Below are positions 25,142 to 32,370 of a stretch of DNA of 33,015 nt, in pieces. The stretch's first letter is position 1, and the number at the start of each line of letters is the position of its first letter. The position numbers were made by a program, and so were the translations under genes. Location of the stretch: positions 11,510 to 44,524 of the forward strand of contig CACZXQ010000013.1 of the NCBI GenBank assembly GCA_902785115.1, read 5' to 3'. Source of the stretch: Oscillospiraceae bacterium. GTDB lineage: Bacteria > Bacillota > Clostridia > Oscillospirales > Oscillospiraceae. The notes under the pieces are model-generated. The model did not search any database. It had not been told where the DNA came from and worked only from the letters and a program-made list of their open reading frames with translations.

Positions 25142-27970
25142 TTACGTTACGTTGTTCGCGCCCTCGCGCAGCGCCGCGCCGTTCCAGCTCGCGAGGTCGC
25201 AGTTGAAGAGATAGATGCTGTCATAGCTGCAGTCATGGATCGAGCAGCCGGTGAAGGCAATGCTCTTGCAGTTGGAAAATTGCGCGCCCATGTTGGAGCA
25301 CTCGAAAATCTCTGTGTCCTCCACGGTGACGCCTGCGCAGTTGTTTGCGAGGATGCCGTTGACGCCGCAGCCAAAGAGGCCGCAGCCGCGCACAGCGATC
25401 TCCCCGCAGTTGGTAAACTCCAGCACGTCGCCCGCGCAGGAGCCGGGGGCTTCCCGAAGATGCCCGGCGGTCAGCTCCTCCACAGAGATGTTCGAGCAGG
25501 AGTCGAAGTTCAGCACCTCGGCGTAGCGGGGCACGGCCTGCAGCGTGGTCAGAAGCTTGCCCCGGCCGATGATGTGGAAGTTCTCCACACCCGTGATGAC
25601 CAGATTGGGACCGTCAAATTCGTCGCGCCAGTAGTAGAAGCTTCCGCCGTAGCCGCCGTAGTTGGCGGCCTTGGAGAAGTCCAGCAGCTCGCAATCGACA
25701 TAGATCGTCGTGTCGCTCCCGATGGCGGCGAGAAAATCATCCACGTTATCCACATGGTAAACGTTTTCGCCGCGCTCGTTCATCTCGCCCTCGGGCTTTA
25801 CCGCCTCGGGCTGGTGCGGGCCGTAGTAGGGCGTCATGTAGGGCTGCTGCTCCATCGTGTAGAGATCGCTCAGCTCCAGCGCCTTGCCGTCGCCGTCCAC
25901 TACGGTTCCGGCGTTCACGCCGTCGTAGTTAAAGTACATGCCCGCGCCCTGCACGTCGTTGCGGGTAAAGCCGCAGTCGGCAATGATCGGGCTCTCTCCC
26001 GTGACATGAAACAGGCCGCCAAACGCCCAGAGATAGTGCGTGCCGTCCTCGCGGGTCTGCTCCTCGGCGGGAAGGGCGATGCTGTTGTCGTGTATGTTAC
26101 AGCCGCGCATCTGCACCTCGAGCGAATTTGCACTGTGTAATAGAGTTTGCGCCTTATTTTCGTAAATGTCAACATTAAATATTGCAAAACCTGTTGTTGC
26201 CTGGGCGCTGAAGAGGTCAAAGGCCATGGTTTCGCCCTTCTGACCGCAATGGTAGACCGCGCCGCTGTACATCCGCAGGTCCCAGCAGCCCCGGGCGTAG
26301 AGCGCGCCCTCGCTGCAGTCGTAGATGTCCGTGAGCGAGACGGTGACGCCGCGGCAGTTTTCCGCCCGGACGCCCAGTGTGCCGCAGCCGTAAAGCCCGC
26401 AGGCATTCACGTTCATGCCCTCGCAGGAGTCAAATTGCAGCACGCCGCCGGTGCAGGTGCCGGTCGATTCGGTGTGCCCCGCCGTGAGGGAGAGGAGGTT
26501 TACGTTCGCGCACTGCTGGAAGGCGAGCACATTTGCGTAGCGCGGCTCGGTGACGATGCGGGTCGTCGCCCGGTCACGCCCGACGAGGTAGAGATTCTGC
26601 ACCCCGGAGATCACAAGCTGCTTGCCGTCGCCCACGTCCTCCCAGCGGACGCTTTCGTTGCCGGTCTCCACGCCGTAGCTTTTGGCCTGGGCGAGATTAT
26701 ATTCGCCCTCGGCAAGCTGGAGGACGCGATCATTGCCGATGGCGGCGATGAGCTCGTCCACCGTGCGCACGGTGATGTGCTCTTCGGGGATGTTTGCGCC
26801 GGACAGCTCAGTGAAGTCGTTTTCGTTCGGCATCGGCGTGGGGGCAATGTCGATGGGATTTGCCGTCACGACGACGCTGGGCTTGTCCTCGGTGGTGACA
26901 GTGTTCATTAAATGGGGGCCGAAAGCCGCGCCGCAGCCGGACAGCAGCAGGATCGCGGCCAATGCCAGGGCGATACCCGCCCGGCCTCTGTTTTTGTATT
27001 TCATAATTTGCAGTAACCTTTCTTTCAGGTTCCGCTTCTCGGTTGCAAAGCTCATGGCGACCACGCTTCCGGGAAGCGGACGGTCGGCGGCGAGCGTCAA
27101 AAGCAGCTCGCCGTAAAGTTGTTTTTCGTCCCGCCCCATGCGCCGCAGCAGCCGCTCGTCACAGCTCAGTTCGCAGGCACGGTCGATCTCCCGGCGAAAA
27201 AGCGCCAGGAAGGGGTTAAACCAGTGCACACAGCTCACCAGCACCGCAAACCACTTGTAGGCCAGATCGCCCCGGCGGTAGTGCGTCAGCTCATGGCGCA
27301 GGATGCCGCGCAGCATATTTTCGTCATACACGCGATCCGGCAGCACGATGACCGGGCGCAGAAGCCCCAGGAGCATCGGCGTGCGCACTGCGCGGCTTCG
27401 CGCGAGCGCGGGCCAGGGGGAGGCGTTCAGGGCTTCGAGCGCAAGGCGGTCGATCTCCCGCGCGGGGAGAAAGCTCTTTGCGAGCGTGCGGCGAAAGCGC
27501 GCATAGCCCAGCGTGTACCGCAGGAGGCTGAACATCAGCCCCACGAGGTATACGCCGCCCCAGAAGCCCCAGCTTGCGAACACGGGGCGCAGATCGTTCC
27601 AAAGCGCGGAGAGGGAGAAGCCGGGCTTTTGCGCCTGCGGAGCGGGCGCGGTCTCGGGCGTGTCATCGTTCAGGGTAAAGCTCTGCGCGCTGTCCGGGTT
27701 GTAGACGCGCGGGGAAAAGGCGCTCTCCTGCGCGGAGGGGGCGCTAACGGTGACGGAAGGCGCGGGAGCGCTCGCGGCTTGCGTATTTTCCGCCGTGGGC
27801 AGCAGTCCCGGCAGCGGCAGCACAAAGCGCAGCAGCACCAGCAGCCAGGCGTAATAGGCAAAGCTTGCCGGGAGCCGGGCTTTCAGCAGTCTTTGCAGCA
27901 GCATCAGCACCGCCGCCAGCATACAGCCGCCGAGCGACAGGCTCAGCAGCATGCGAAGCAGTTCCTCCAT
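25142..27970 (-). CDS. BlaR1-like M56 membrane metalloprotease with duplicated beta-helix sensor domains
   Basis: A 942-residue protein. Membrane segments lie at about 7-28, 35-56, 134-152 and 331-346. The M56 zinc site is HELTH at 226-230 with a likely third ligand Glu267 in RACELSCDE. In BlaR1/MecR1 a penicillin-binding domain follows the last membrane helix. Here residues about 398-930 form two homologous right-handed beta-helix units instead. Unit 1 starts at VRTVDELIAAIGND (401) and unit 2 at VDNVDDFLAAIGSD (740). Both contain LTAGH, a GxCxGxVLxF segment and CGL(Y/F)GCG. The last membrane segment ends in LLSGCG, which resembles a lipobox. It is read with blaI three bases upstream. Signal binding outside the cell leading to BlaI cleavage is the inferred role. 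The ligand is unknown. Confidence 0.88.
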   Translation of the reverse strand: MEELLRMLLSLSLGGCMLAAVLMLLQRLLKARLPASFAYYAWLLVLLRFVLPLPGLLPTAENTQAASAPAPSVTVSAPSAQESAFSPRVYNPDSAQSFTLNDDTPETAPAPQAQKPGFSLSALWNDLRPVFASWGFWGGVYLVGLMFSLLRYTLGYARFRRTLAKSFLPAREIDRLALEALNASPWPALARSRAVRTPMLLGLLRPVIVLPDRVYDENMLRGILRHELTHYRRGDLAYKWFAVLVSCVHWFNPFLALFRREIDRACELSCDERLLRRMGRDEKQLYGELLLTLAADRPLPGSVVAMSFATEKRNLKERLLQIMKYKNRGRAGIALALAAILLLSGCGAAFGPHLMNTVTTEDKPSVVVTANPIDIAPTPMPNENDFTELSGANIPEEHITVRTVDELIAAIGNDRVLQLAEGEYNLAQAKSYGVETGNESVRWEDVGDGKQLVISGVQNLYLVGRDRATTRIVTEPRYANVLAFQQCANVNLLSLTAGHTESTGTCTGGVLQFDSCEGMNVNACGLYGCGTLGVRAENCRGVTVSLTDIYDCSEGALYARGCWDLRMYSGAVYHCGQKGETMAFDLFSAQATTGFAIFNVDIYENKAQTLLHSANSLEVQMRGCNIHDNSIALPAEEQTREDGTHYLWAFGGLFHVTGESPIIADCGFTRNDVQGAGMYFNYDGVNAGTVVDGDGKALELSDLYTMEQQPYMTPYYGPHQPEAVKPEGEMNERGENVYHVDNVDDFLAAIGSDTTIYVDCELLDFSKAANYGGYGGSFYYWRDEFDGPNLVITGVENFHIIGRGKLLTTLQAVPRYAEVLNFDSCSNISVEELTAGHLREAPGSCAGDVLEFTNCGEIAVRGCGLFGCGVNGILANNCAGVTVEDTEIFECSNMGAQFSNCKSIAFTGCSIHDCSYDSIYLFNCDLASWNGAALREGANNVT

Positions 27971-27973
27971 GGC

Positions 27974-28348
27974 TCAGTCCTCCACCTTGAACATCCGGCG
28001 CAGCTCGTCAATATCCTCGGCGCTCAGACCCTCGGACTTGACGAGTGTCGCGACCAGACTGCGGGCGCTGCCCTTGAAGAGCCGGTCGACCAGATCCCGG
28101 GTCGCCCAGTCGCTGTACTCTTCGCGGCCGATCAGGGGACGGTAGTAAAAAACCTTGCGTTTTTCCTGCGCCAGCGCGCCTTTGGCCACGAGGCGGCTCA
28201 CCAGGGTCTTCACGGTGGTGGCCTCCCAGCCGCGGCGCTGCTGCAGGACGGTGCGCAGCTCCGTGATCGGCAGGGCGTCCCCCGCCTCCCACAAAAGCTT
28301 CATAACCTCCAGCTCGGAGTCGGAAATTTTCTCGGGTAAAATAGACAT
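27974..28348 (-). CDS. BlaI/MecI-family transcriptional repressor
   Basis: A 124-residue winged-helix repressor. The N-terminal ISDSELEVMKLLWEAGDALPI and the recognition region WEATTVKTLVSRLVAKGAL are characteristic of BlaI/MecI, followed by a short dimerisation/cleavage region. An AAAGGAG site precedes the ATG, and the M56 gene starts three bases after its stop. Two BlaI-type operators lie in its own promoter, so the operon is autorepressed and the M56 protein is the likely inducer-responsive protease. Confidence 0.93.
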   Translation of the reverse strand: MSILPEKISDSELEVMKLLWEAGDALPITELRTVLQQRRGWEATTVKTLVSRLVAKGALAQEKRKVFYYRPLIGREEYSDWATRDLVDRLFKGSARSLVATLVKSEGLSAEDIDELRRMFKVED

Positions 28349-28394
28349 GGTGTTTTCTCCTTTTGTAAACGGTGATCGGGCGTTTACGGCAGAC

Positions 28395-28443
28395 TACATA
28401 TGTAACCTGATTGCACCATAGCATAAGAGACTACAGATGTCAA
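28395..28443 (-). promoter_or_regulatory. blaI promoter with two BlaI-type operators
   Basis: On the minus strand TTGACA (28438-28443) and TATGGT (28415-28420) are 17 bases apart, a good sigma-A promoter. A dyad GACTACATATGTAAC with core TACATATGTA at 28395-28404 covers the expected transcript start. A second, TACAGATGT at 28432-28440, overlaps the -35. The cores match the ACTACA-TGTA operators known for BlaI/MecI. Confidence 0.85.
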
Positions 28444-28529
28444 CCCAAAGAAAGGAAAATTAAGAATTTTGTGGAAATCTTAAGAATTTCCATTGTTGCC
28501 CGGGGAAGGGAACAAGGCTGCAAAAACCG

Positions 28530-28558
28530 TTGCGCCCAGCATTTGCATCTGATATAAT
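28530..28558 (+). promoter_or_regulatory. Promoter of the coiled-coil gene
   Basis: TTGCGC (28530-28535) and a perfect TATAAT (28553-28558) are separated by 17 bases. The expected transcript start near 28565 lies downstream of an in-frame ATG at 28559, which argues for a later start codon. Confidence 0.65.
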
Positions 28559-28585
28559 ATGAAAAAAACAAGGCAGGTGGATGGC

Positions 28586-29155
28586 GTGGCGCTGGACAAG
28601 GAATATTTTGATGCGATCGACCTTGAAGTGGTCAAGAAAAAGTACTATAACGCCAAGAAGGTGGAGGCTGTTTTTCGCGACATTCAGCGGCAGGCGGCGG
28701 CACTGGAGGCGGATAACGAGCGGATGCGCGCCGCGATCTCCGCGCTGGCTGACCGGCGCGTGGAGCTGGGGGACGCCGTGATCTCCGGACAGGGGGTCTA
28801 TCGCGGGATCGTTGAAAAGGCGAACGCGCGCGCACAGGAGATCGTGGGCGAGGCGGAACGACGCGCTGCCGAGATCGAAAAAAGGTCGCAGCAGCGGCAG
28901 GAGGAGCTTGTCCACCGCACGGAGCGCCTGTTTAACGCCATGAAGCGGCAGTACCAGTCCGCGATCGACGCCATCAACGGCGAGTGGCAGCGCTATCTCT
29001 GCTCGCTTGATTCAGAGGAGGCGGAGACGCCGGAGGCAGCGGACACGTCAGAGGCGCCGGACGATCTCTCCGACAAGGTGGACGCCATCGCCCGGCAGAT
29101 TTTTGCCATAGAGGAGGGCGAGGAAGCGCCCTGGCTGGCAAACGACGAGGATTGA
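28586..29155 (+). CDS. Coiled-coil protein, possibly DivIVA-like
   Basis: A 189-residue soluble protein with a GTG start. The N-terminus (LDKEYFDAIDLEVVKKKYYNAKKVE) is followed by coiled-coil segments at about 30-60 and 80-140 (EIVGEAERRAAEIEKRSQQR), then an acidic tail with DEASEAP-like composition. The layout recalls DivIVA/GpsB-type or septum-site scaffolds but no firm family match is claimed. GTG 28586 has GGTGG five bases upstream and lies about 20 bases after the predicted transcript start. ATG 28559 abuts the -10 box and is rejected. Confidence 0.65.
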   Translation: MALDKEYFDAIDLEVVKKKYYNAKKVEAVFRDIQRQAAALEADNERMRAAISALADRRVELGDAVISGQGVYRGIVEKANARAQEIVGEAERRAAEIEKRSQQRQEELVHRTERLFNAMKRQYQSAIDAINGEWQRYLCSLDSEEAETPEAADTSEAPDDLSDKVDAIARQIFAIEEGEEAPWLANDED

Positions 29156-29181
29156 AGCTCTCAGCATATTACAATGGGGCT

Positions 29182-29402
29182 GTGAAAAAAGCCAAAATTC
29201 CCACTGTCTCCCGTAGGGGCGGTTATTAACCGCTCGCGCGGTGTAGCCCGATATATAGGAGAAAAGCACGGCGAAGTCGTAATAAACTACGAATTCGCCG
29301 TGCTTTCTTTGTAAAAAAGCTGTGTTATGCTGCCGGGCGGCTGATAGCGACGCAAAGCTAGTCCTTTAGGGCCGCCCCTACGAGTTCAGGGACTTTTTTC
29401 AC
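29182..29402. repeat. MITE-like nested inverted-repeat element
   Basis: An 11-bp terminal inverted repeat (CGTAGGGGCGG at 29212-29222, CCGCCCCTACG at 29372-29382) encloses 171 bases with no gene. Outside it a second pair, GTGAAAAAAG (29182-29191) and CTTTTTTCAC (29393-29402), is also inverted. Inside is a strong hairpin with arms AAAGCACGGCGAA and TTCGCCGTGCTTT (29264-29307). The structure resembles a non-autonomous mobile palindrome. The right edge runs into the 3' end of the 61-residue gene. Confidence 0.65.
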
Positions 29403-29571
29403 ATTCCCATTTTTCTCCACCCTCAATATACAGATCCTCACACTCGCATTGTGCACGTTTCAAAAGCGTTGCTGCCTCGTCGAGCTGGGAATTCTCCAAA
29501 AGCCGAATCACATCGGTAACACGGTTAAACAGGTGAAGATACATTTTTTTGTAAAGCGATAAATCTTCCAT
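29386..29571 (-). CDS. Small cytoplasmic protein of unknown function (61 residues)
   Basis: A 61-residue protein, predicted mostly helical (LSLYKKMYLHLFNRVTDVIR, then LDEAATLLKRAQCECEDLY). No known domain is recognised. ATG 29571 is chosen because AGGAGG lies nine bases upstream; the longer in-frame extension is AT-rich and includes the promoter. It is divergent from the XRE regulator gene. Its last codons lie in the edge of the MITE-like repeat, so the C-terminus may have been altered by it. Confidence 0.6.
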   Translation of the reverse strand: MEDLSLYKKMYLHLFNRVTDVIRLLENSQLDEAATLLKRAQCECEDLYIEGGEKWECEKSP

Positions 29572-29590
29572 ATGGAAATCCTCCTTTAAC

Positions 29591-29656
29591 TTCATCTTTA
29601 GAAGTATGATACAAAATTTTATGAGTAAAATCAAGCTTGTATTTCATCTTTAGAAG
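29591..29656. promoter_or_regulatory. Divergent promoter with a 14-bp direct repeat
   Basis: TTCATCTTTAGAAG occurs exactly at 29591-29604 and 29643-29656, 52 bases apart (about five helical turns). Between the repeats a minus-strand promoter is visible: TTGATT (29629-29634) and TATCAT (29606-29611) with 17-base spacing. One repeat lies in the small gene's leader and one just before the XRE ribosome site, so they are candidate operators for the XRE protein. Confidence 0.6.
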
Positions 29657-29667
29657 GAAGATTGGCC

Positions 29668-29904
29668 GTGAAGATTTATTGGCACGGGGATTCAAAAAAT
29701 ATAATCGGCGAGCGGATTCGAGCACTCCGGACAGAACGAGGGTGGACGCAAAAGCATCTGGCGGAGCTGCTGCAGCTCGCCGGGTATGATTTTACGGATT
29801 TAACAGTTCTGCGCATTGAAAACGGAACGCGCTTTGTCCCGGACTATGAGGTAAAGGCGCTTGCGGAGGTTTTTGGCGTGCAGTATGAAACGCTTCTTGA
29901 TTGA
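29668..29904 (+). CDS. XRE-family helix-turn-helix regulator
   Basis: A 78-residue Cro/CI-type DNA-binding protein. The helix-turn-helix runs from about IGERIRALRTERGWTQKHLA (13-32) through DLTVLRIENG, and ends VKALAEVFGVQYETLLD. It has no effector domain. A GTG start at 29668 is chosen because AAGGAA is eight bases upstream; the TTG at 29662 is too close. The sequence around it is more AT-rich than the neighbouring operons. It probably controls the divergent small gene and itself. Confidence 0.85.
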   Translation: MKIYWHGDSKNIIGERIRALRTERGWTQKHLAELLQLAGYDFTDLTVLRIENGTRFVPDYEVKALAEVFGVQYETLLD

Positions 29905-29935
29905 TTACAGCCCGGCGGCTATGCCGCTGGGCTGT
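29901..29935 (+). terminator. Intrinsic terminator after the XRE gene
   Basis: A 13-bp stem (one G-U pair) with a TAT loop at 29907-29935, followed by GTAATTTTT. The XRE stop codon is inside the left edge. The 35-base unit recurs 1.2 kb downstream after the CPBP gene. Confidence 0.75.
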
Positions 29936-30212
29936 GTAATTTTTCGTGTATATATCAGTAAGAAGCGCTTGTGCTTCCCGGCATTTTGCAGTATAATGAC
30001 CCTCGCTTGAGCGAGCCGATTGATTTTCGGCATGAGGCCGCAAGCTGATTTTACCACAGGAGTACCGGCGCGAACACAAAATGGATTCGGCGTCTGTACG
30101 ACGCGGGGATACGGCTGGAGATTCGAGTGGATAGGCTGATCGAACGGGTTATCAGCAAGCGCTTTCTCCGGCTGTTTCTCCGCGCGGCATAAAGGATAGG
30201 AGGTTTGAAACA
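29936..30212. other. Spacer with a possible coding remnant
   Basis: About 280 bases without a gene that has a start signal. A CTCGCT/AGCGAG hairpin lies at 30002-30015. One open frame, 30049-30192, reads NTKWIRRLYDAGIRLEIR and then DRLIERVISKRFLRLF before TAA, protein-like but with no start codon. It may be the 3' end of a lost gene. The CPBP ribosome site AGGAGG is near 30198. Confidence 0.35.
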
Positions 30213-31109
30213 ATGGACGAACAAAAAATGACTGAACAAAGCGTTTCGGAGGCGGAAAAGCCCCGCAAGCCAATCCGGCACATGATCTGGGTCGTGGCGC
30301 TGATTGCGCTGGCGCTTATGATCGTCGGAGAACTGCTGGGTGGTTTCATCACTGGCTTCCTCACGGCACTTTTGAACATACAAAGCGGCGAGATGCTGTT
30401 TCTTTTTATGTATTTCACCTTTATCGGCATCGACCTGATCGTGCTGCTCTATACCGGACTTTTTGAGAAGCCGGTGTTCCGCTCCTTTGGCTATCGCACG
30501 CCGGGCGGCGAGGGTAACACTTGGAAAAACTTTGGCATCGGCCTTCTGGTCGGCTTCGGCATGAACGCGCTGTGTATCCTGCTCGCCTGGCTGCACGGAG
30601 ATATTCACTTTTCCGTCGGCGCGTTCCGGCTGCCCTACCTGCTGCTCGCGCTGGTGTTCGTGTGCATCCAGTCCGGCGCGGAAGAACTGCTCTGCCGCGG
30701 CTATATGATGGGCGCGCTGCGTGACCGCTACAATGTCTGGATCGCAGCCGCGTTCAACGCGCTCTTCTTCGGCGCGCTGCATCTCGGAAACAACGGCGTC
30801 ACGGCGCTCGGCATCGTAAGCGTGGTGGCTGTGGGCTTTGCACTGAGCGTCGCCATGATTTCGCTCGACAGCTTGTGGTTCTGCATTGCCGTACATACCG
30901 CGTGGAATTTCTCGCAAAGCATCTTCTTCGGTTTGCCCAACTCCGGCATCGTCTCCGAGGGCACTTTCCTGCATCTGGAGGCTGCCAAAAACAGCTTCTT
31001 CTATGACACCGGCTTCGGTGTTGAGTCCTCCTGCCCTGCCGTTATCGCCATGCTGGTGTTGACAGCGGTGCTCTTTTGGATCGGAAAGAAAAAGAAAGCT
31101 GATAAATAG
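30213..31109 (+). CDS. CPBP-family intramembrane metalloprotease
   Basis: A 298-residue polytopic membrane protein with about seven to eight hydrophobic segments. It carries the CPBP/Rce1 motifs: EELLCR with Glu157, Glu158 and Arg162, FNALFFGALH with His190, and HTAWN with His228 and Asn232. Members cleave within membranes and include CAAX proteases and bacteriocin-immunity proteins; the substrate here is unknown. AGGAGG precedes the ATG. It stands alone between two near-identical terminator repeats in an accessory-looking region. Confidence 0.9.
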   Translation: MDEQKMTEQSVSEAEKPRKPIRHMIWVVALIALALMIVGELLGGFITGFLTALLNIQSGEMLFLFMYFTFIGIDLIVLLYTGLFEKPVFRSFGYRTPGGEGNTWKNFGIGLLVGFGMNALCILLAWLHGDIHFSVGAFRLPYLLLALVFVCIQSGAEELLCRGYMMGALRDRYNVWIAAAFNALFFGALHLGNNGVTALGIVSVVAVGFALSVAMISLDSLWFCIAVHTAWNFSQSIFFGLPNSGIVSEGTFLHLEAAKNSFFYDTGFGVESSCPAVIAMLVLTAVLFWIGKKKKADK

Positions 31110-31110
31110 A

Positions 31111-31151
31111 TTGATTACAGCCCAGCGACAAGGCCGCTGGGCTGTTTTTTT
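31111..31151. terminator. Terminator between the CPBP gene and dnaJ
   Basis: An 11-bp stem (ACAGCCCAGCG/CGCTGGGCTGT) with a seven-base loop is followed by a run of seven T residues, a clear rho-independent terminator for the CPBP gene. It can also serve convergent dnaJ, whose stop is at 31153. Confidence 0.85.
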
Positions 31152-31152
31152 G

Positions 31153-32289
31153 CTATTTTTTCTTCTTTCCAAAGATACCGGAGGATTTGCTGCCGCTGTC
31201 GTATTCGCCCATGGAGGCCGCGAACTGGCGCAGCAGCTCCTTCTGCGAGCTGGTGAGGTTCTTCGGGATGCCCACCTTGACGGACACAAACTGGTCGCCG
31301 CGTCCGCCGCCGCGCAGGAAGGGGATGCCCTTGCCGCGCAGGCGGAACACCGCGCCGGGCTGTGTGCCCTCGGGTATGTTGAGCTTGACCTTGCCGTCGA
31401 GCGTGGGCACCTCGATTTCCGCGCCGAGGGTGGCCTGGGCATAGGAAAGCTCCTGCTCCATGACGACGGAGCTGCCGTCGCGCTCAAAGATCGGGTGCGG
31501 CCGCACGATCACGTTGATGAGCAGATCGCCGGCGGGGCCGCCGTTTGCGCCCGCATTGCCGTAGCCCTGGCGGGAGATGGTCTGGCCGTCGTCGATGCCG
31601 GCAGGGATCTTCACGGTCATCTTGTGCTGGCGGCGGATGCTGCCCATACCGCGGCAGGTCTTGCAGGGCTGATGGATGATCTTGCCCGTGCCGCGGCACT
31701 TGGAGCAGGGGGCGGTGGACTGCATCGCGCCGAAGGGGGTGCGCTGGGTGGTGCGCACGGTGCCGCTGCCCTTGCAGTCGGGGCAGATCTCGGGCGTTGT
31801 GCCGGGGGCGCAGCCATTGCCCTTGCAGTCGGGGCACTGCTCCACGCGCGGGGCGGTGACCTCCTTTTCACAGCCGAAGGCCGCCTCCTCAAAGGAGATG
31901 TTCACGCTCACGCGCACGCTCTCGCCCCTGCGGGGGGCGTTGGAGTTGCGGGTCTGAGCGCCGAAGCCGCCGAAAATGTCCCCGAAAATATCGCCCAGAT
32001 CCCCGAAGCCGCCGAAGCCGTCAAAGCCGCCGAAGCCGCCCGCGCCGTAGCCGGCGTTGGGGTCGAAGGCCGCGTGACCGAACTGGTCATACTTCTTGCG
32101 CTTTTCCTCGTCGGAGAGCACCTCGTAGGCCTCGTTTGCCTCCTTGAAGCGCTCCTCGCACGCCTTGTCGCCGGGGTGCAGGTCGGGGTGGTTCGCCTTG
32201 GTGATCTTGCGGAAGGCCTTTTTGATCTCGTCCTGTGTGGCGTTCTTCTCTACGCCGAGCACCTCATAGTAATCGCGTTTTTCTGCCAT
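31153..32289 (-). CDS. dnaJ: Co-chaperone DnaJ (Hsp40)
   Basis: A 378-residue type I J-protein that delivers unfolded substrates to DnaK and stimulates its ATPase. The J domain is at 1-70 with HPD at 34-36. A Gly/Phe-rich linker runs from about 79 to 112. Four CxxCxGxG zinc motifs start at C152, C169, C195 and C209, followed by the C-terminal substrate-binding domains. A TAGGAG site precedes the ATG. It lies 81 bases after dnaK and is probably co-transcribed with it. Confidence 0.97.
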   Translation of the reverse strand: MAEKRDYYEVLGVEKNATQDEIKKAFRKITKANHPDLHPGDKACEERFKEANEAYEVLSDEEKRKKYDQFGHAAFDPNAGYGAGGFGGFDGFGGFGDLGDIFGDIFGGFGAQTRNSNAPRRGESVRVSVNISFEEAAFGCEKEVTAPRVEQCPDCKGNGCAPGTTPEICPDCKGSGTVRTTQRTPFGAMQSTAPCSKCRGTGKIIHQPCKTCRGMGSIRRQHKMTVKIPAGIDDGQTISRQGYGNAGANGGPAGDLLINVIVRPHPIFERDGSSVVMEQELSYAQATLGAEIEVPTLDGKVKLNIPEGTQPGAVFRLRGKGIPFLRGGGRGDQFVSVKVGIPKNLTSSQKELLRQFAASMGEYDSGSKSSGIFGKKKK

Positions 32290-32309
32290 ATTTTTCTCCT
32301 ACGCGCCAA

Positions 32310-32334
32310 TGCGCTGAGGGGATTCCTCAGCGCA
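32310..32334 (-). other. Hairpin in the dnaK-dnaJ spacer
   Basis: A perfect 10-bp stem (TGCGCTGAGG/CCTCAGCGCA) with a five-base loop lies between dnaK and dnaJ. No U-tract follows on the minus strand before the dnaJ ribosome site, so it probably reduces or stabilises rather than stops read-through. Confidence 0.5.
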
Positions 32335-32370
32335 AAGGCAGGGTTATTTATGAGAGAGGATAAGAAAGAA

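Noticed and set aside
25142-27970. Beta-lactam sensor BlaR1 as a resistance determinant
   Set aside because: The penicillin-binding sensor domain with its SxxK/SxN/KTG motifs is absent and no beta-lactamase gene is nearby.
28586-29155. Firm DivIVA assignment
   Set aside because: The coiled-coil layout is similar but the conserved N-terminal DivIVA lipid-binding motif is not clearly present.
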